From an uncultured Duncaniella sp. (GTDB taxonomy: Bacteria > Bacteroidota > Bacteroidia > Bacteroidales > Muribaculaceae): a stretch of DNA of 64,000 nt. The notes beneath the pieces were generated by a model. The model saw nothing but the letters and a program-made list of their open reading frames with translations. It made no database searches and had not been told where the DNA came from. The DNA is taken from contig CAJTJG010000001.1 in NCBI GenBank assembly GCA_910576785.1, positions 164,098 to 228,097 of the forward strand, read 5' to 3'. Made by a program: the position numbers and the translations under genes. Shown in pieces: positions 19,018 through 26,859 of the stretch (position 1 is the first letter of the stretch; every line of letters starts with the position of its first letter).

Positions 19018-20304
19018 ATGCTATTAGCGATTAACACCATATACTTGATAATCCTAATCTGGTTATCTTTTAAATATCTGAAGTCACAGTATGTAGAAAA
19101 TAAACTGAGGGTTCAGGGTGAGGAGATGCCTGTAAGATACTCCGGACTTGAGTTTCTTGTGATACTCCTGATTTCTACAGGTGTGATGGGCTTTCTTCCT
19201 CTGCTGGCTGTCCATCTCGCTTTTGTAGAAATCATGTGTGTGCTGATTCTTCGTAGTGCGCCTTCGAAGCCGGTAATTGCACTCCCGATAAAACTTTTCT
19301 TTCTTTTTATTCTGTGGACTATCATAGGACTTACATATACGCCATCGGTTTTGTTTGGATTAAGAATGATTCTGAAATATATTTATCCACCATTGATCGC
19401 GCTTGTTTGCTCAGCGGTGGTTGACAATATATTTGTGTTCTTAAGGACCGGTTTTTGGAGTAGGATACTTTCAGCTATTTCATTTGTATCGTATTATATT
19501 CCTATGAATGGGATTATTTTCATGGGAGTATTTTGGAATAGGGCCGCACTTGCCACTAATTATATTATATGGACTATATATTCGTTTGCATTATATTCTT
19601 TTGGAATAGATAAAAAAAGCAATCTGAGATGGGGGATTTTGTTTATAATCCCGTGTCTCGTTTGGGCTTTCCGTACCGATATATTTGGAACATCAGTTGC
19701 CTTGGCTGCATTTTTTTTCATAAAGTATAGGTTCAAGTCCCTGCCTTTGATTATTGGAATGGCTGTTCTTGCAGTATGTGCGTTATTTTTTATTCCATCT
19801 ATCAAGGCAAAAATGTACTTCAAACCAGAAGAAGTTACGATAAGTGATTTTATATCCGGAAATGTTTATGAGAAAAATATTAATACGAGTGGAAGAAATG
19901 AGATGTGGAAGAAGGTGACTCCTTTTTATGAGGATCATCCGATGATTGGTTCCGGAACAGGCCGTGTACAGAAATATTTTTACACAGAGATTATGGGTTT
20001 TGGAAGAGGAGGACAATTGCATAATGATTTATTGCTTATAAAGTGTGATAATGGAATGATAGGCCTTGTATTGTTCCTTGCCAGTTATCTTGCAATATTG
20101 CTTCATTGTGTGAAAATATATCATAAATCAGCGAGTAATGCTACAAAGCTATGTACAATCACAGCTGGTGCATCCTTATTCGGTCTGATGGTCACACTCT
20201 ATAGTGATAATACTGTTAGTTATTCATTGGCTACGCTTGGCATACCATGGGCATTCTATGGCATGGCGCTGGGGATTTACAGAAAAGAACAAGAAACAAT
20301 CTGA
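19018..20304 (+). CDS. Wzy-type O-antigen/capsule polymerase
   Basis: A 428-residue polytopic protein with about 10-11 membrane helices and one large periplasmic loop (~residues 270-330) that contains GSGTGRVQ followed by LHNDLL, the Wzy/WaaL family signature. It would join flipped repeat units in the periplasm under control of the Wzc-like co-polymerase. The 242 bases upstream hold no convincing gene. The next gene starts 2 bases after its stop. Confidence 0.8.
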   Translation: MLLAINTIYLIILIWLSFKYLKSQYVENKLRVQGEEMPVRYSGLEFLVILLISTGVMGFLPLLAVHLAFVEIMCVLILRSAPSKPVIALPIKLFFLFILWTIIGLTYTPSVLFGLRMILKYIYPPLIALVCSAVVDNIFVFLRTGFWSRILSAISFVSYYIPMNGIIFMGVFWNRAALATNYIIWTIYSFALYSFGIDKKSNLRWGILFIIPCLVWAFRTDIFGTSVALAAFFFIKYRFKSLPLIIGMAVLAVCALFFIPSIKAKMYFKPEEVTISDFISGNVYEKNINTSGRNEMWKKVTPFYEDHPMIGSGTGRVQKYFYTEIMGFGRGGQLHNDLLLIKCDNGMIGLVLFLASYLAILLHCVKIYHKSASNATKLCTITAGASLFGLMVTLYSDNTVSYSLATLGIPWAFYGMALGIYRKEQETI

Positions 20305-20306
20305 GT

Positions 20307-21260
20307 ATGGGAAGAATATCTGCATTAGTGGAGTTGGCAAGGAAAACTATAAAATTTGGTCCATATATAACATTGGGTAATGTCGTGCTAACACATGGAC
20401 GTAATATATTGCCGGAGAATGTAATAAAAATGCTGGCCAGTAGTCGAAATGAAAAAATTCAAAAGCGATTATTACCATTAGTTAAGAACACCATAAAAGA
20501 ATATTCAAATCAGGGAATATCGTATTCTAAAGACTGGAATAATACTATTTGGATATGTTGGCTTCAGGGTGAGGAAAATATGCCTCCGATCATATCACTA
20601 TGCTTACATAATATTAGAAGATATGCCAATGGTCATGAAGTTAAGGTGATAACACAAGCCAATTTTGCAGAATATGTTGAAATTGATCCTGTGATACTAA
20701 AAAAGTATGATGAAGGAATAATAAAGAACTGTCATTTTGCAGACATATTGAGAATCTGTTTGCTTGCACAGAAAGGAGGCTTGTGGATGGATGCTACATT
20801 ATTATGTACATCACCGATAGACAGTGTTTTTTTTGAGAAGGATTTTTATACGATAAAGCTTGTTCCATATGGAAATTTTGTAAGTCAATGCCGTTGGTCG
20901 GTGTATTGTCTCAGTGCAAAATCAGGAAATAAGTTGTTTGTGTTACTTGAGAAATTGTTTTCTGTATATTTAGCGGAGAATGATTACTTCATTGATTATT
21001 TTTTGTTTGATCAATTTATAGATATGCTATATAATAACGATCCGGAGATTAAATCAATGATTGATAATGTAGAACAAAGTAATTTGGGAATTCAGAATTT
21101 GAATCCGATTCTTCTGAAAAGCTATGACCGGACCATTTGGGAAAATTTAACTTGTGATACTTCGATATTCAAATTAAGTTGGAAGTCATATTCCGAGCGA
21201 CAAATCAAAGAAGCTGGTGACAATACGTATTATTCATGCATACTCAAGGAAATCATATGA
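20307..21260 (+). CDS. Capsular polysaccharide synthesis glycosyltransferase (DXD-type, Caps_synth-like)
   Basis: A 317-residue protein resembling the capsular polysaccharide synthesis/GT32-like group. WICWLQGEENMPPI near residue 80, the segment HFADILRICLLAQKGGLWMD (~145-165) and the acidic metal site at its end are typical. The start is taken at ATG 20307, just after the polymerase stop at 20304, since an earlier codon would overlap that gene by 58 bases. Predicted cytoplasmic transferase. Confidence 0.78.
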   Translation: MGRISALVELARKTIKFGPYITLGNVVLTHGRNILPENVIKMLASSRNEKIQKRLLPLVKNTIKEYSNQGISYSKDWNNTIWICWLQGEENMPPIISLCLHNIRRYANGHEVKVITQANFAEYVEIDPVILKKYDEGIIKNCHFADILRICLLAQKGGLWMDATLLCTSPIDSVFFEKDFYTIKLVPYGNFVSQCRWSVYCLSAKSGNKLFVLLEKLFSVYLAENDYFIDYFLFDQFIDMLYNNDPEIKSMIDNVEQSNLGIQNLNPILLKSYDRTIWENLTCDTSIFKLSWKSYSERQIKEAGDNTYYSCILKEII

Positions 21261-22177
21261 TCTCTGTAATTATCCCTCTTTTTAACAAGGCATTGACCAT
21301 TAAACGAACGATTGAGACAGTATTATCACAGACATACCGCGATTATGAGATTGTGGTTGTTGACGATGGATCGACCGATGGTTCTTTTGAAATTGTACGG
21401 GATTTGAATATACCTGGACTTCGGTTGATACGGCAAGTGAATTCTGGAGTTTCGGCGGCAAGAAATAAAGGTATTGAAGAGGCAAGAGGCGAATACATAG
21501 CATTACTTGATGCCGATGATGAGTGGGATCCAGGATATCTTGAATCGCAATACAGATTGGCATGTACTTATCCGCAGGCTTCCGTTTTTGCGTCGAATTA
21601 TAAATTCAGGGACATGTATGGTAATGAGTCGAGAACGATAATCAACCGTTTACCGTTTGTTGGATCTGATGGTTTGCTATCCAATTATTTTGAGGTAGCA
21701 TCATGCTCGCATCCTCCTCTTTGGACTTCGGCAGTGATGGCAAGGAAAGATGCATTTCAGTCAATAGGTGGATTTCCTGTCGGAATCAGATCAGGAGAAG
21801 ATCTCCTTACATGGGCTCGTCTTGCTGCGCGGTTCAAGATCGCATATAACACAAAACCGTTGGCTATTTATGTTATAGATGAAAGATTATTTAATGACGA
21901 TCAAAAGAGACGACGCCCTGAAAAATACGATTATGTGGGTGATGAATTAGCTAAGCTTTATTGTGAAAACCCACAAATGGTGGGGCTTAGAAAATATGTG
22001 AGCTTATGGCATAAGATGCGGTGTCGTATTTTCATATCAAAATATGAAAGAGTGTCGGCTATAGTGGAGGGTGGAAAGGCTATTGCGTATAACGTATCAT
22101 TTAAGAATATCGTATTCTTATGTCTGTCATTTTTACCATTGAGGTTGTCAAATAAAATTATAAATCGTTTGTCATGA
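21257..22177 (+). CDS. Glycosyltransferase family 2
   Basis: A 306-residue GT-A transferase with SVIIPLFNKALTIKRTIE, VVDDGSTDGS and ALLDADDEWDPGY, the complete set of GT2 nucleotide and metal motifs. ATG 21257 gives the 4-base ATGA overlap with the preceding stop, the same arrangement seen at its own 3' end, so this start is preferred over ATG 21236. A hydrophobic C-terminal stretch (FLCLSFLPLRL) may hold it at the membrane. Confidence 0.86.
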   Translation: MISVIIPLFNKALTIKRTIETVLSQTYRDYEIVVVDDGSTDGSFEIVRDLNIPGLRLIRQVNSGVSAARNKGIEEARGEYIALLDADDEWDPGYLESQYRLACTYPQASVFASNYKFRDMYGNESRTIINRLPFVGSDGLLSNYFEVASCSHPPLWTSAVMARKDAFQSIGGFPVGIRSGEDLLTWARLAARFKIAYNTKPLAIYVIDERLFNDDQKRRRPEKYDYVGDELAKLYCENPQMVGLRKYVSLWHKMRCRIFISKYERVSAIVEGGKAIAYNVSFKNIVFLCLSFLPLRLSNKIINRLS

Positions 22178-23370
22178 AGGTTGTAGCTTTACACACGGAT
22201 TTCCGTATATACTGGCCTGCAAGGCTAAAGGCTTTATCGGAGGAGCTGGCCTCACGTGGTGATACACTTGAGGTGATTGAAATTGCAGGTGAGGGTAGTC
22301 ATTATTCGTTCGCGGGAAATAATGATACGTTGGGTATGACGTGGCATATTCTGTTCCCGGAGTCAAAACCAGAGGAGTTGTCAGGAGAAACCATCGAGCC
22401 GGTATTATTTGAATTATTGACATTAATCAAGCCTGATGTCATATTAGCTGGAGCTATTGCATTTCCGTCAGGAGCTCTTGCTGTAAAGTGGGGACAGATG
22501 CATCATTCACGGATATTGATTTTTGATGATTCAAAATTGGAGGCGGTAAGGCGAAATCCAATAGTGAATTTTGTGAAGCGTGCGGTTTATAATGGCGTTG
22601 ATGCAATGTTTTATCCGGCTCAGGATTGGATGAATACAGGAAGATTTTGGGGATTTTCTGATGATGAGATGTTCTTTGGAGTAGATGTTGTTGATAATGA
22701 TTTTTGGTCAAAATCAAGAAAAACTTCTCACAACGCGTGGGGTGATTATTTTGTAGCTGTTGGTCGGCAAATTCCTAAGAAAAATTATTTTGAAGTTGTA
22801 GTCGCTTATAATAAGTATCTAAAAACCATTGGAGAAAATAATCCATATAATCTTGTACTTATTGGAGATGGACCTGAACGAGGAAGGATAGAACAGTATG
22901 TAATAGAAAGCGGATTATCGGATCGGGTTATACTTCTTCCATTTTTACGACAGGAGGAATTACCTGTAGTTTATCAGAATGCGAAGGCTTTGATTTGTAA
23001 TAGTAACAGTAGTGAGACTTGGGGACTAGTAATAAATGAGGCTATGGCTGGTGGATGTCCTGTTTTTGCCAGTTATGAATGTGGGGCTTCAAATGTTCTT
23101 GTCAAAGAGGATATCAATGGTTATAAGTTTAAATGTAATGATGTTGAAATGCTGGCTGAGTGTATGGTTAGATATCATAATCTGAATCCTCATATGCAAT
23201 TGGCAATGCGTGATTCTTCCCGTAATATTATAGAAAAATGGGGACTTCCAAGATTTGCCAATGGTGCCGTTGAAGCTATGAATTATGTGATGTCTCATCC
23301 AAAACGGCGAACTGGACTTATTGATAAACTAATAATCAATAAATGGCATGGTCAATATAGACCGATATAA
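22174..23370 (+). CDS. Glycosyltransferase family 4
   Basis: A 398-residue GT-B transferase. The donor domain has FVAVGRQIPKKNY, IGDGPERGRIE and the EX7E-type motif SSETWGLVINEAMAGGCP (~290). Start and preceding stop overlap by 4 bases. It is the last complete gene of the AT-rich cassette; a broken GT2 gene follows 12 bases later. Confidence 0.85.
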   Translation: MKVVALHTDFRIYWPARLKALSEELASRGDTLEVIEIAGEGSHYSFAGNNDTLGMTWHILFPESKPEELSGETIEPVLFELLTLIKPDVILAGAIAFPSGALAVKWGQMHHSRILIFDDSKLEAVRRNPIVNFVKRAVYNGVDAMFYPAQDWMNTGRFWGFSDDEMFFGVDVVDNDFWSKSRKTSHNAWGDYFVAVGRQIPKKNYFEVVVAYNKYLKTIGENNPYNLVLIGDGPERGRIEQYVIESGLSDRVILLPFLRQEELPVVYQNAKALICNSNSSETWGLVINEAMAGGCPVFASYECGASNVLVKEDINGYKFKCNDVEMLAECMVRYHNLNPHMQLAMRDSSRNIIEKWGLPRFANGAVEAMNYVMSHPKRRTGLIDKLIINKWHGQYRPI

Positions 23371-23382
23371 ATTCTATATAAT

Positions 23383-23704
23383 ATGCTTATTTCATTTGTA
23401 ATACCATTATATCAGGTAAAGAAAAAGGATTTCTTGCGATGTCTGGACAGTATCTATAGACAAGCAACTCAATATGATAAATTTGAGGTGATATGTGTGG
23501 ATGATTGTTCTCCGGATGCGGATACATCGATATATGTATCAGAGTATAAAATCAATGGGATTGCACCATCGAATTTGTTTTTAGTTAGACAAACGACAAG
23601 GTGGCGCGAGAAATACGGCTATTAAGGTATCCAATGGCGATTTTGTATTTTTAATAGATCAGGACGATTTGCATATTTATGAAAATCCTTCTCGTACACA
23701 ATGA
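23383..23704 (+). pseudogene. Glycosyltransferase family 2 remnant, frameshifted and 3' truncated
   Basis: The first 80 codons read as a GT2 N-terminus (FVIPLYQVKKKDFLRCLDSI, VDDCSPDADT) and stop at 23625. One frame over, from about 23591, the same protein continues with QGGARNTAIKVSNGDFVF and LIDQDD, which are the next expected GT2 motifs, until a stop at 23702-23704. So a single +1 shift near 23590-23600 breaks the gene. Everything after the metal-site LIDQDD is missing: the next gene begins inside the remnant at 23679. GT2 proteins are usually 250-350 residues; only ~105 are represented. No transferase activity is expected. Confidence 0.85.
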
Positions 23705-24845
23705 CTATGGCAAGTACTCCGGTGAGGAGGCTGTGGTTGATAAGATGGCTGTGATGCTTGGGGGGATGGGGCATGAGGTGGCGCAGCTGCGCATGTCCAC
23801 GGCCGGAGCCCGTGAGTCGCTGCCGGGGAAAATAAGGGGATTCGTTTCTGGAATATATTGTCCGTCGGGTGTCAGGGCCATGCGCGAGGCGCTCAGACGC
23901 GAGCGGCCTGACGTGGTCAATGTGCACAATCTATATCCTTTCATCTCGCCGGCGGCGCTGCGCGAATGCCGCAAGGCCGGTGTGCCTGTGGTGATGACCA
24001 TACATAATTTCCGGCTCATGTGTCCTACGGGTCTGTTCATGCGTGGCGGTGCTCCGTGTGAACATTGCCTCGAGAGAGGTGACGAATGGGGATGTGTGAG
24101 ATACAATTGCGAGCATTCGATGCTGAAGTCAGTTGGATATGCCGCCCGCAATGCTGTGGCCCGTCATGGACGGCACTACATGGATTGTGTGGATACGTTT
24201 GCATGCATCACCGATTTTCAGCGCCGCAAGCTTATCAAGGCCGGTTTTGCGCCGGAGCGGATCTGTGTAATACCTAATTCAATGGATGTACCCGGCGCTG
24301 GGGATTATACCGAAGGAGACTATGTGGCGTTCAGCGGACGCATAAGCCGGGAGAAAGGGGTGGATCTCATTGTTGAGGTGGCCCGCCGGCATCCTGAAAT
24401 TCCGTTCCGCCTCGCCGGTGCTGTGCGTGATGCCGATCTGGTGGCTGATCTTCCTGCCAATGTTGAGCTGACCGGTTATCTGAGTGGTGAGACTTTGGCG
24501 GAGTTCTACAGAAATGCCCGCTTCTTTGTCATGGCCTCACGTTGGTATGAGGGTTTTCCGATGACCATTCTTGAGGCCGCAGGCTATGCCAAACCGATGA
24601 TAGCTCCTGATCATGGCGGCTTCACTGAGATAATCGGTCATGGCGATGATGCGGTGGGGATGCTTACCGCTCCCGGCGATGTGGACTCTCTTGAGGAAGC
24701 CGTCATGTCGCTCTGGAATTCGCCCGCAACGACACGCCGCCTCGGCGAGGCGGCCTACGATAAGCTCAGGAAGCAGTTTTCCACAGATGTCGTGGCTGGA
24801 AAATGGTCGGAACTATTGAATGAATTATCTAAGGTGAATATATAA
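23679..24845 (+). CDS. Glycosyltransferase family 4
   Basis: A 388-residue GT-B transferase: LLVHNDYGKYSGEEAVVDKM at the N-terminus, a cysteine cluster (~120-150) common in this subgroup, and SRWYEGFPMTILEAAGYAKP as the donor EX7E motif. Codon use is GC-rich, in sharp contrast with all genes from 11.5 to 23.6 kb, so it belongs to the chromosomal backbone or to a different donor. Its start codon lies inside the GT2 remnant, marking a recombination junction. Confidence 0.86.
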   Translation: MKILLVHNDYGKYSGEEAVVDKMAVMLGGMGHEVAQLRMSTAGARESLPGKIRGFVSGIYCPSGVRAMREALRRERPDVVNVHNLYPFISPAALRECRKAGVPVVMTIHNFRLMCPTGLFMRGGAPCEHCLERGDEWGCVRYNCEHSMLKSVGYAARNAVARHGRHYMDCVDTFACITDFQRRKLIKAGFAPERICVIPNSMDVPGAGDYTEGDYVAFSGRISREKGVDLIVEVARRHPEIPFRLAGAVRDADLVADLPANVELTGYLSGETLAEFYRNARFFVMASRWYEGFPMTILEAAGYAKPMIAPDHGGFTEIIGHGDDAVGMLTAPGDVDSLEEAVMSLWNSPATTRRLGEAAYDKLRKQFSTDVVAGKWSELLNELSKVNI

Positions 24846-24857
24846 TTAATTGAAAAT

Positions 24858-25960
24858 ATGGTAATTACCCCCCCCATTCTCCGGAAGCCGTTGAGACCGG
24901 TATATCGAGGAGAAACAAGACCAGAAGTGCCGGTCTTGACATAGTACGTACTATCGCATGTCTGTCAGTCATAGCGTCTCATTATTTTCTATACACGGAG
25001 TTTAATAGCTATCATTTCTCCGGAGTTTCAATGTTTTTGCAGGGGATGCTCGCATCTATAGTGGTCGGGTCGGATCTGTATATGATCCTGACAGGTTTTC
25101 TTTGCTGCAACAAGGTGCTGGGACGTGACTTTTATCTCAGTGGTGTGAAGGTGCTTCTGTCGTATGTCTTTTTCTCGCTTGTCACCATTGTTGTCAATAT
25201 CCATGTGTTTCATACCGGTATGACATGGATGTCCGGACTGGCAGGGATACTTAGTTTCTCAACCATCCCATATGCCTGGTATATAGAGATGTGGATCGGA
25301 CTTTTTCTGCTTGCCCCGTTTCTTAACATTTGGTATAAGGCGCTGCCGTCAAAGAGGGTGAAACTGTATCTCATAGGGCTGTTGTTCGCATTGACGGCTC
25401 TTCCGGATTTCTTCAACCGCTATGGGCTGTATATTGTCCCTAAGTATTGGGAAAATGTGTATCCGCTGGCATTTTATTTTTCCGGATGTTTCATACGAGA
25501 GTACAGGCCTCAGATACCTCGCCGTATCTTGTGGACCACTCTTCTGGCCATTATCCTGATCTCGCCGTCTGTCACATTGCTTATAGGCCACGACACATTT
25601 CTCCACTTCATCGGCGACCGGAATGGCATATTTATAGCCACACTGGCTTTGTGTATTTTCCTTGCCTTCTATGGCCGGGATGTAAAATCAAAGTTTCTTA
25701 AGGGATTGTTCAAGATCATATCGTTGCGCTCGCTGGATATCTTTCTATGCAGTGCGATATTTGATTATTATCTATACCCATTGTTTCAGGAACATTTCTA
25801 TGTGGATCAACCACAGTACGGACTATTCTATTTCATAATAGTAACATTAATTTTTGTCATCTGTTTCATTATAGCATCATTAAAGCGGGTTGTGTTTGAC
25901 TTCATTGGCCATTGTTTGAGGGCTATGGATGTGAACATAGCTTTGCAGAGTCATGGCTGA
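24858..25960 (+). CDS. Acyltransferase-3 family membrane O-acyltransferase, out of frame in this copy (candidate phase-variable gene)
   Basis: The uninterrupted ATG-initiated frame starts only at 25031 (309 residues, ~9 membrane helices). Upstream in the same frame the sequence encodes RSAGLDIVRTIACLSVIASH, which contains the R-X10-H motif that defines acyltransferase-3 enzymes and is their active-site helix. So the true protein starts earlier. There is no ATG in that frame between the stop at 24851 and 25031. ATG 24858, 12 bases after the preceding GT4 stop, would join the frame if the C8 tract at 24868 gained one C, giving about 367 residues, normal for the family. As written, the gene is OFF. 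The likely role when ON is O-acetylation of a surface polysaccharide. A homopolymer sequencing error is the main alternative. Confidence 0.8.
24868..24875 (+). repeat. C8 homopolymer tract within the acyltransferase start region
   Basis: Eight consecutive C residues occur at codons 4-6 after ATG 24858. With eight the ATG runs to a stop after 28 codons; with nine it would be in frame with the whole acyltransferase. Such tracts are the usual substrate of slipped-strand phase variation. Confidence 0.7.
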
Positions 25961-26074
25961 AAAGTCAGGAACCCGGATGGGATATAAGGGTCTTTTTTTT
26001 TACGACTCATAAGATATGAACCTAATCTTAACAAAAACATATTTATAGTATTACAATTGTCACTTTTCATTTGA

Positions 26075-26836
26075 ATGGAAACCTACTTTAACATCCGATA
26101 TGAATTTGACCGCAAGGCTGTGCATCAGTCGGTGGACATGCGTCTAAACGAACCCGGTTCGGACTACATATGTGTGGCCGACGGCGTGATTCTCAACACT
26201 GCCAACCGTTTTCCGGAGTATCTCGATGTGGTCAATGGCGGTATGTTCGCGATATGCGACAGCAGCTATGTGCCGCTATATATAAAATGGATCCACGGTA
26301 AGCAATATGGCCAGTATTGCGGCAGCGAGATATTTCTCGATATCGTGGCCTCCAGGAAATACCGCATGATATTTCTCGGCACGCAGCAGCACATACTCGA
26401 TGGCCTCAGGGGCAATCTGATGAAATACAATCCTGATGTGGCCGACATGAAGTTTGTGGAGCTGCCGTTCCGCATGGTGAGCCAGTTCGATTATCCGGCC
26501 ATAGCGCGTATGATCGAGGAGGATGGCGCCGACATTGTTTGGGTGGCTCTCGGCGCACCCAAGCAGGAGTTTTTCATGTCGATGCTCAAGCCTCACCTCA
26601 GCCATGGGGTGATGATCGCAGTAGGCGCGGCTTTCAAATTCTTCAGCGGTGTGGATGCATCGCGTGCTCCCCAGTGGATGGTGCGCAATCATCTTGAGTT
26701 TGTCCACCGTCTCTCCAAGGAGCCTCGCAAGCAGTTTGCGAGGTGTTTCCACATTGTGCGCACATTGCCGGGCCTCCTCTTCAGGGAGTGGCGTGGCATG
26801 AACTCGCACGGCGGGATGCATCCGAGCAAGGCATAG
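26075..26836 (+). CDS. WecG/TagA/CpsF family glycosyltransferase (GT26)
   Basis: A 253-residue transferase with VADGVILNTANRFP near the N-terminus, the middle segment MIFLGTQQHILDGL and the late GAPKQEFFM followed by VGAAFKFFSG, the hallmark order of GT26 enzymes. These transfer ManNAc(A)-type sugars onto lipid-linked GlcNAc. It is the last gene of the capsule locus on this strand; the convergent UvrA-like gene ends 23 bases downstream. GC-rich like the backbone. Confidence 0.86.
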   Translation: METYFNIRYEFDRKAVHQSVDMRLNEPGSDYICVADGVILNTANRFPEYLDVVNGGMFAICDSSYVPLYIKWIHGKQYGQYCGSEIFLDIVASRKYRMIFLGTQQHILDGLRGNLMKYNPDVADMKFVELPFRMVSQFDYPAIARMIEEDGADIVWVALGAPKQEFFMSMLKPHLSHGVMIAVGAAFKFFSGVDASRAPQWMVRNHLEFVHRLSKEPRKQFARCFHIVRTLPGLLFREWRGMNSHGGMHPSKA

Positions 26837-26859
26837 CAGGGAGCGCTAACGCGCGATGG

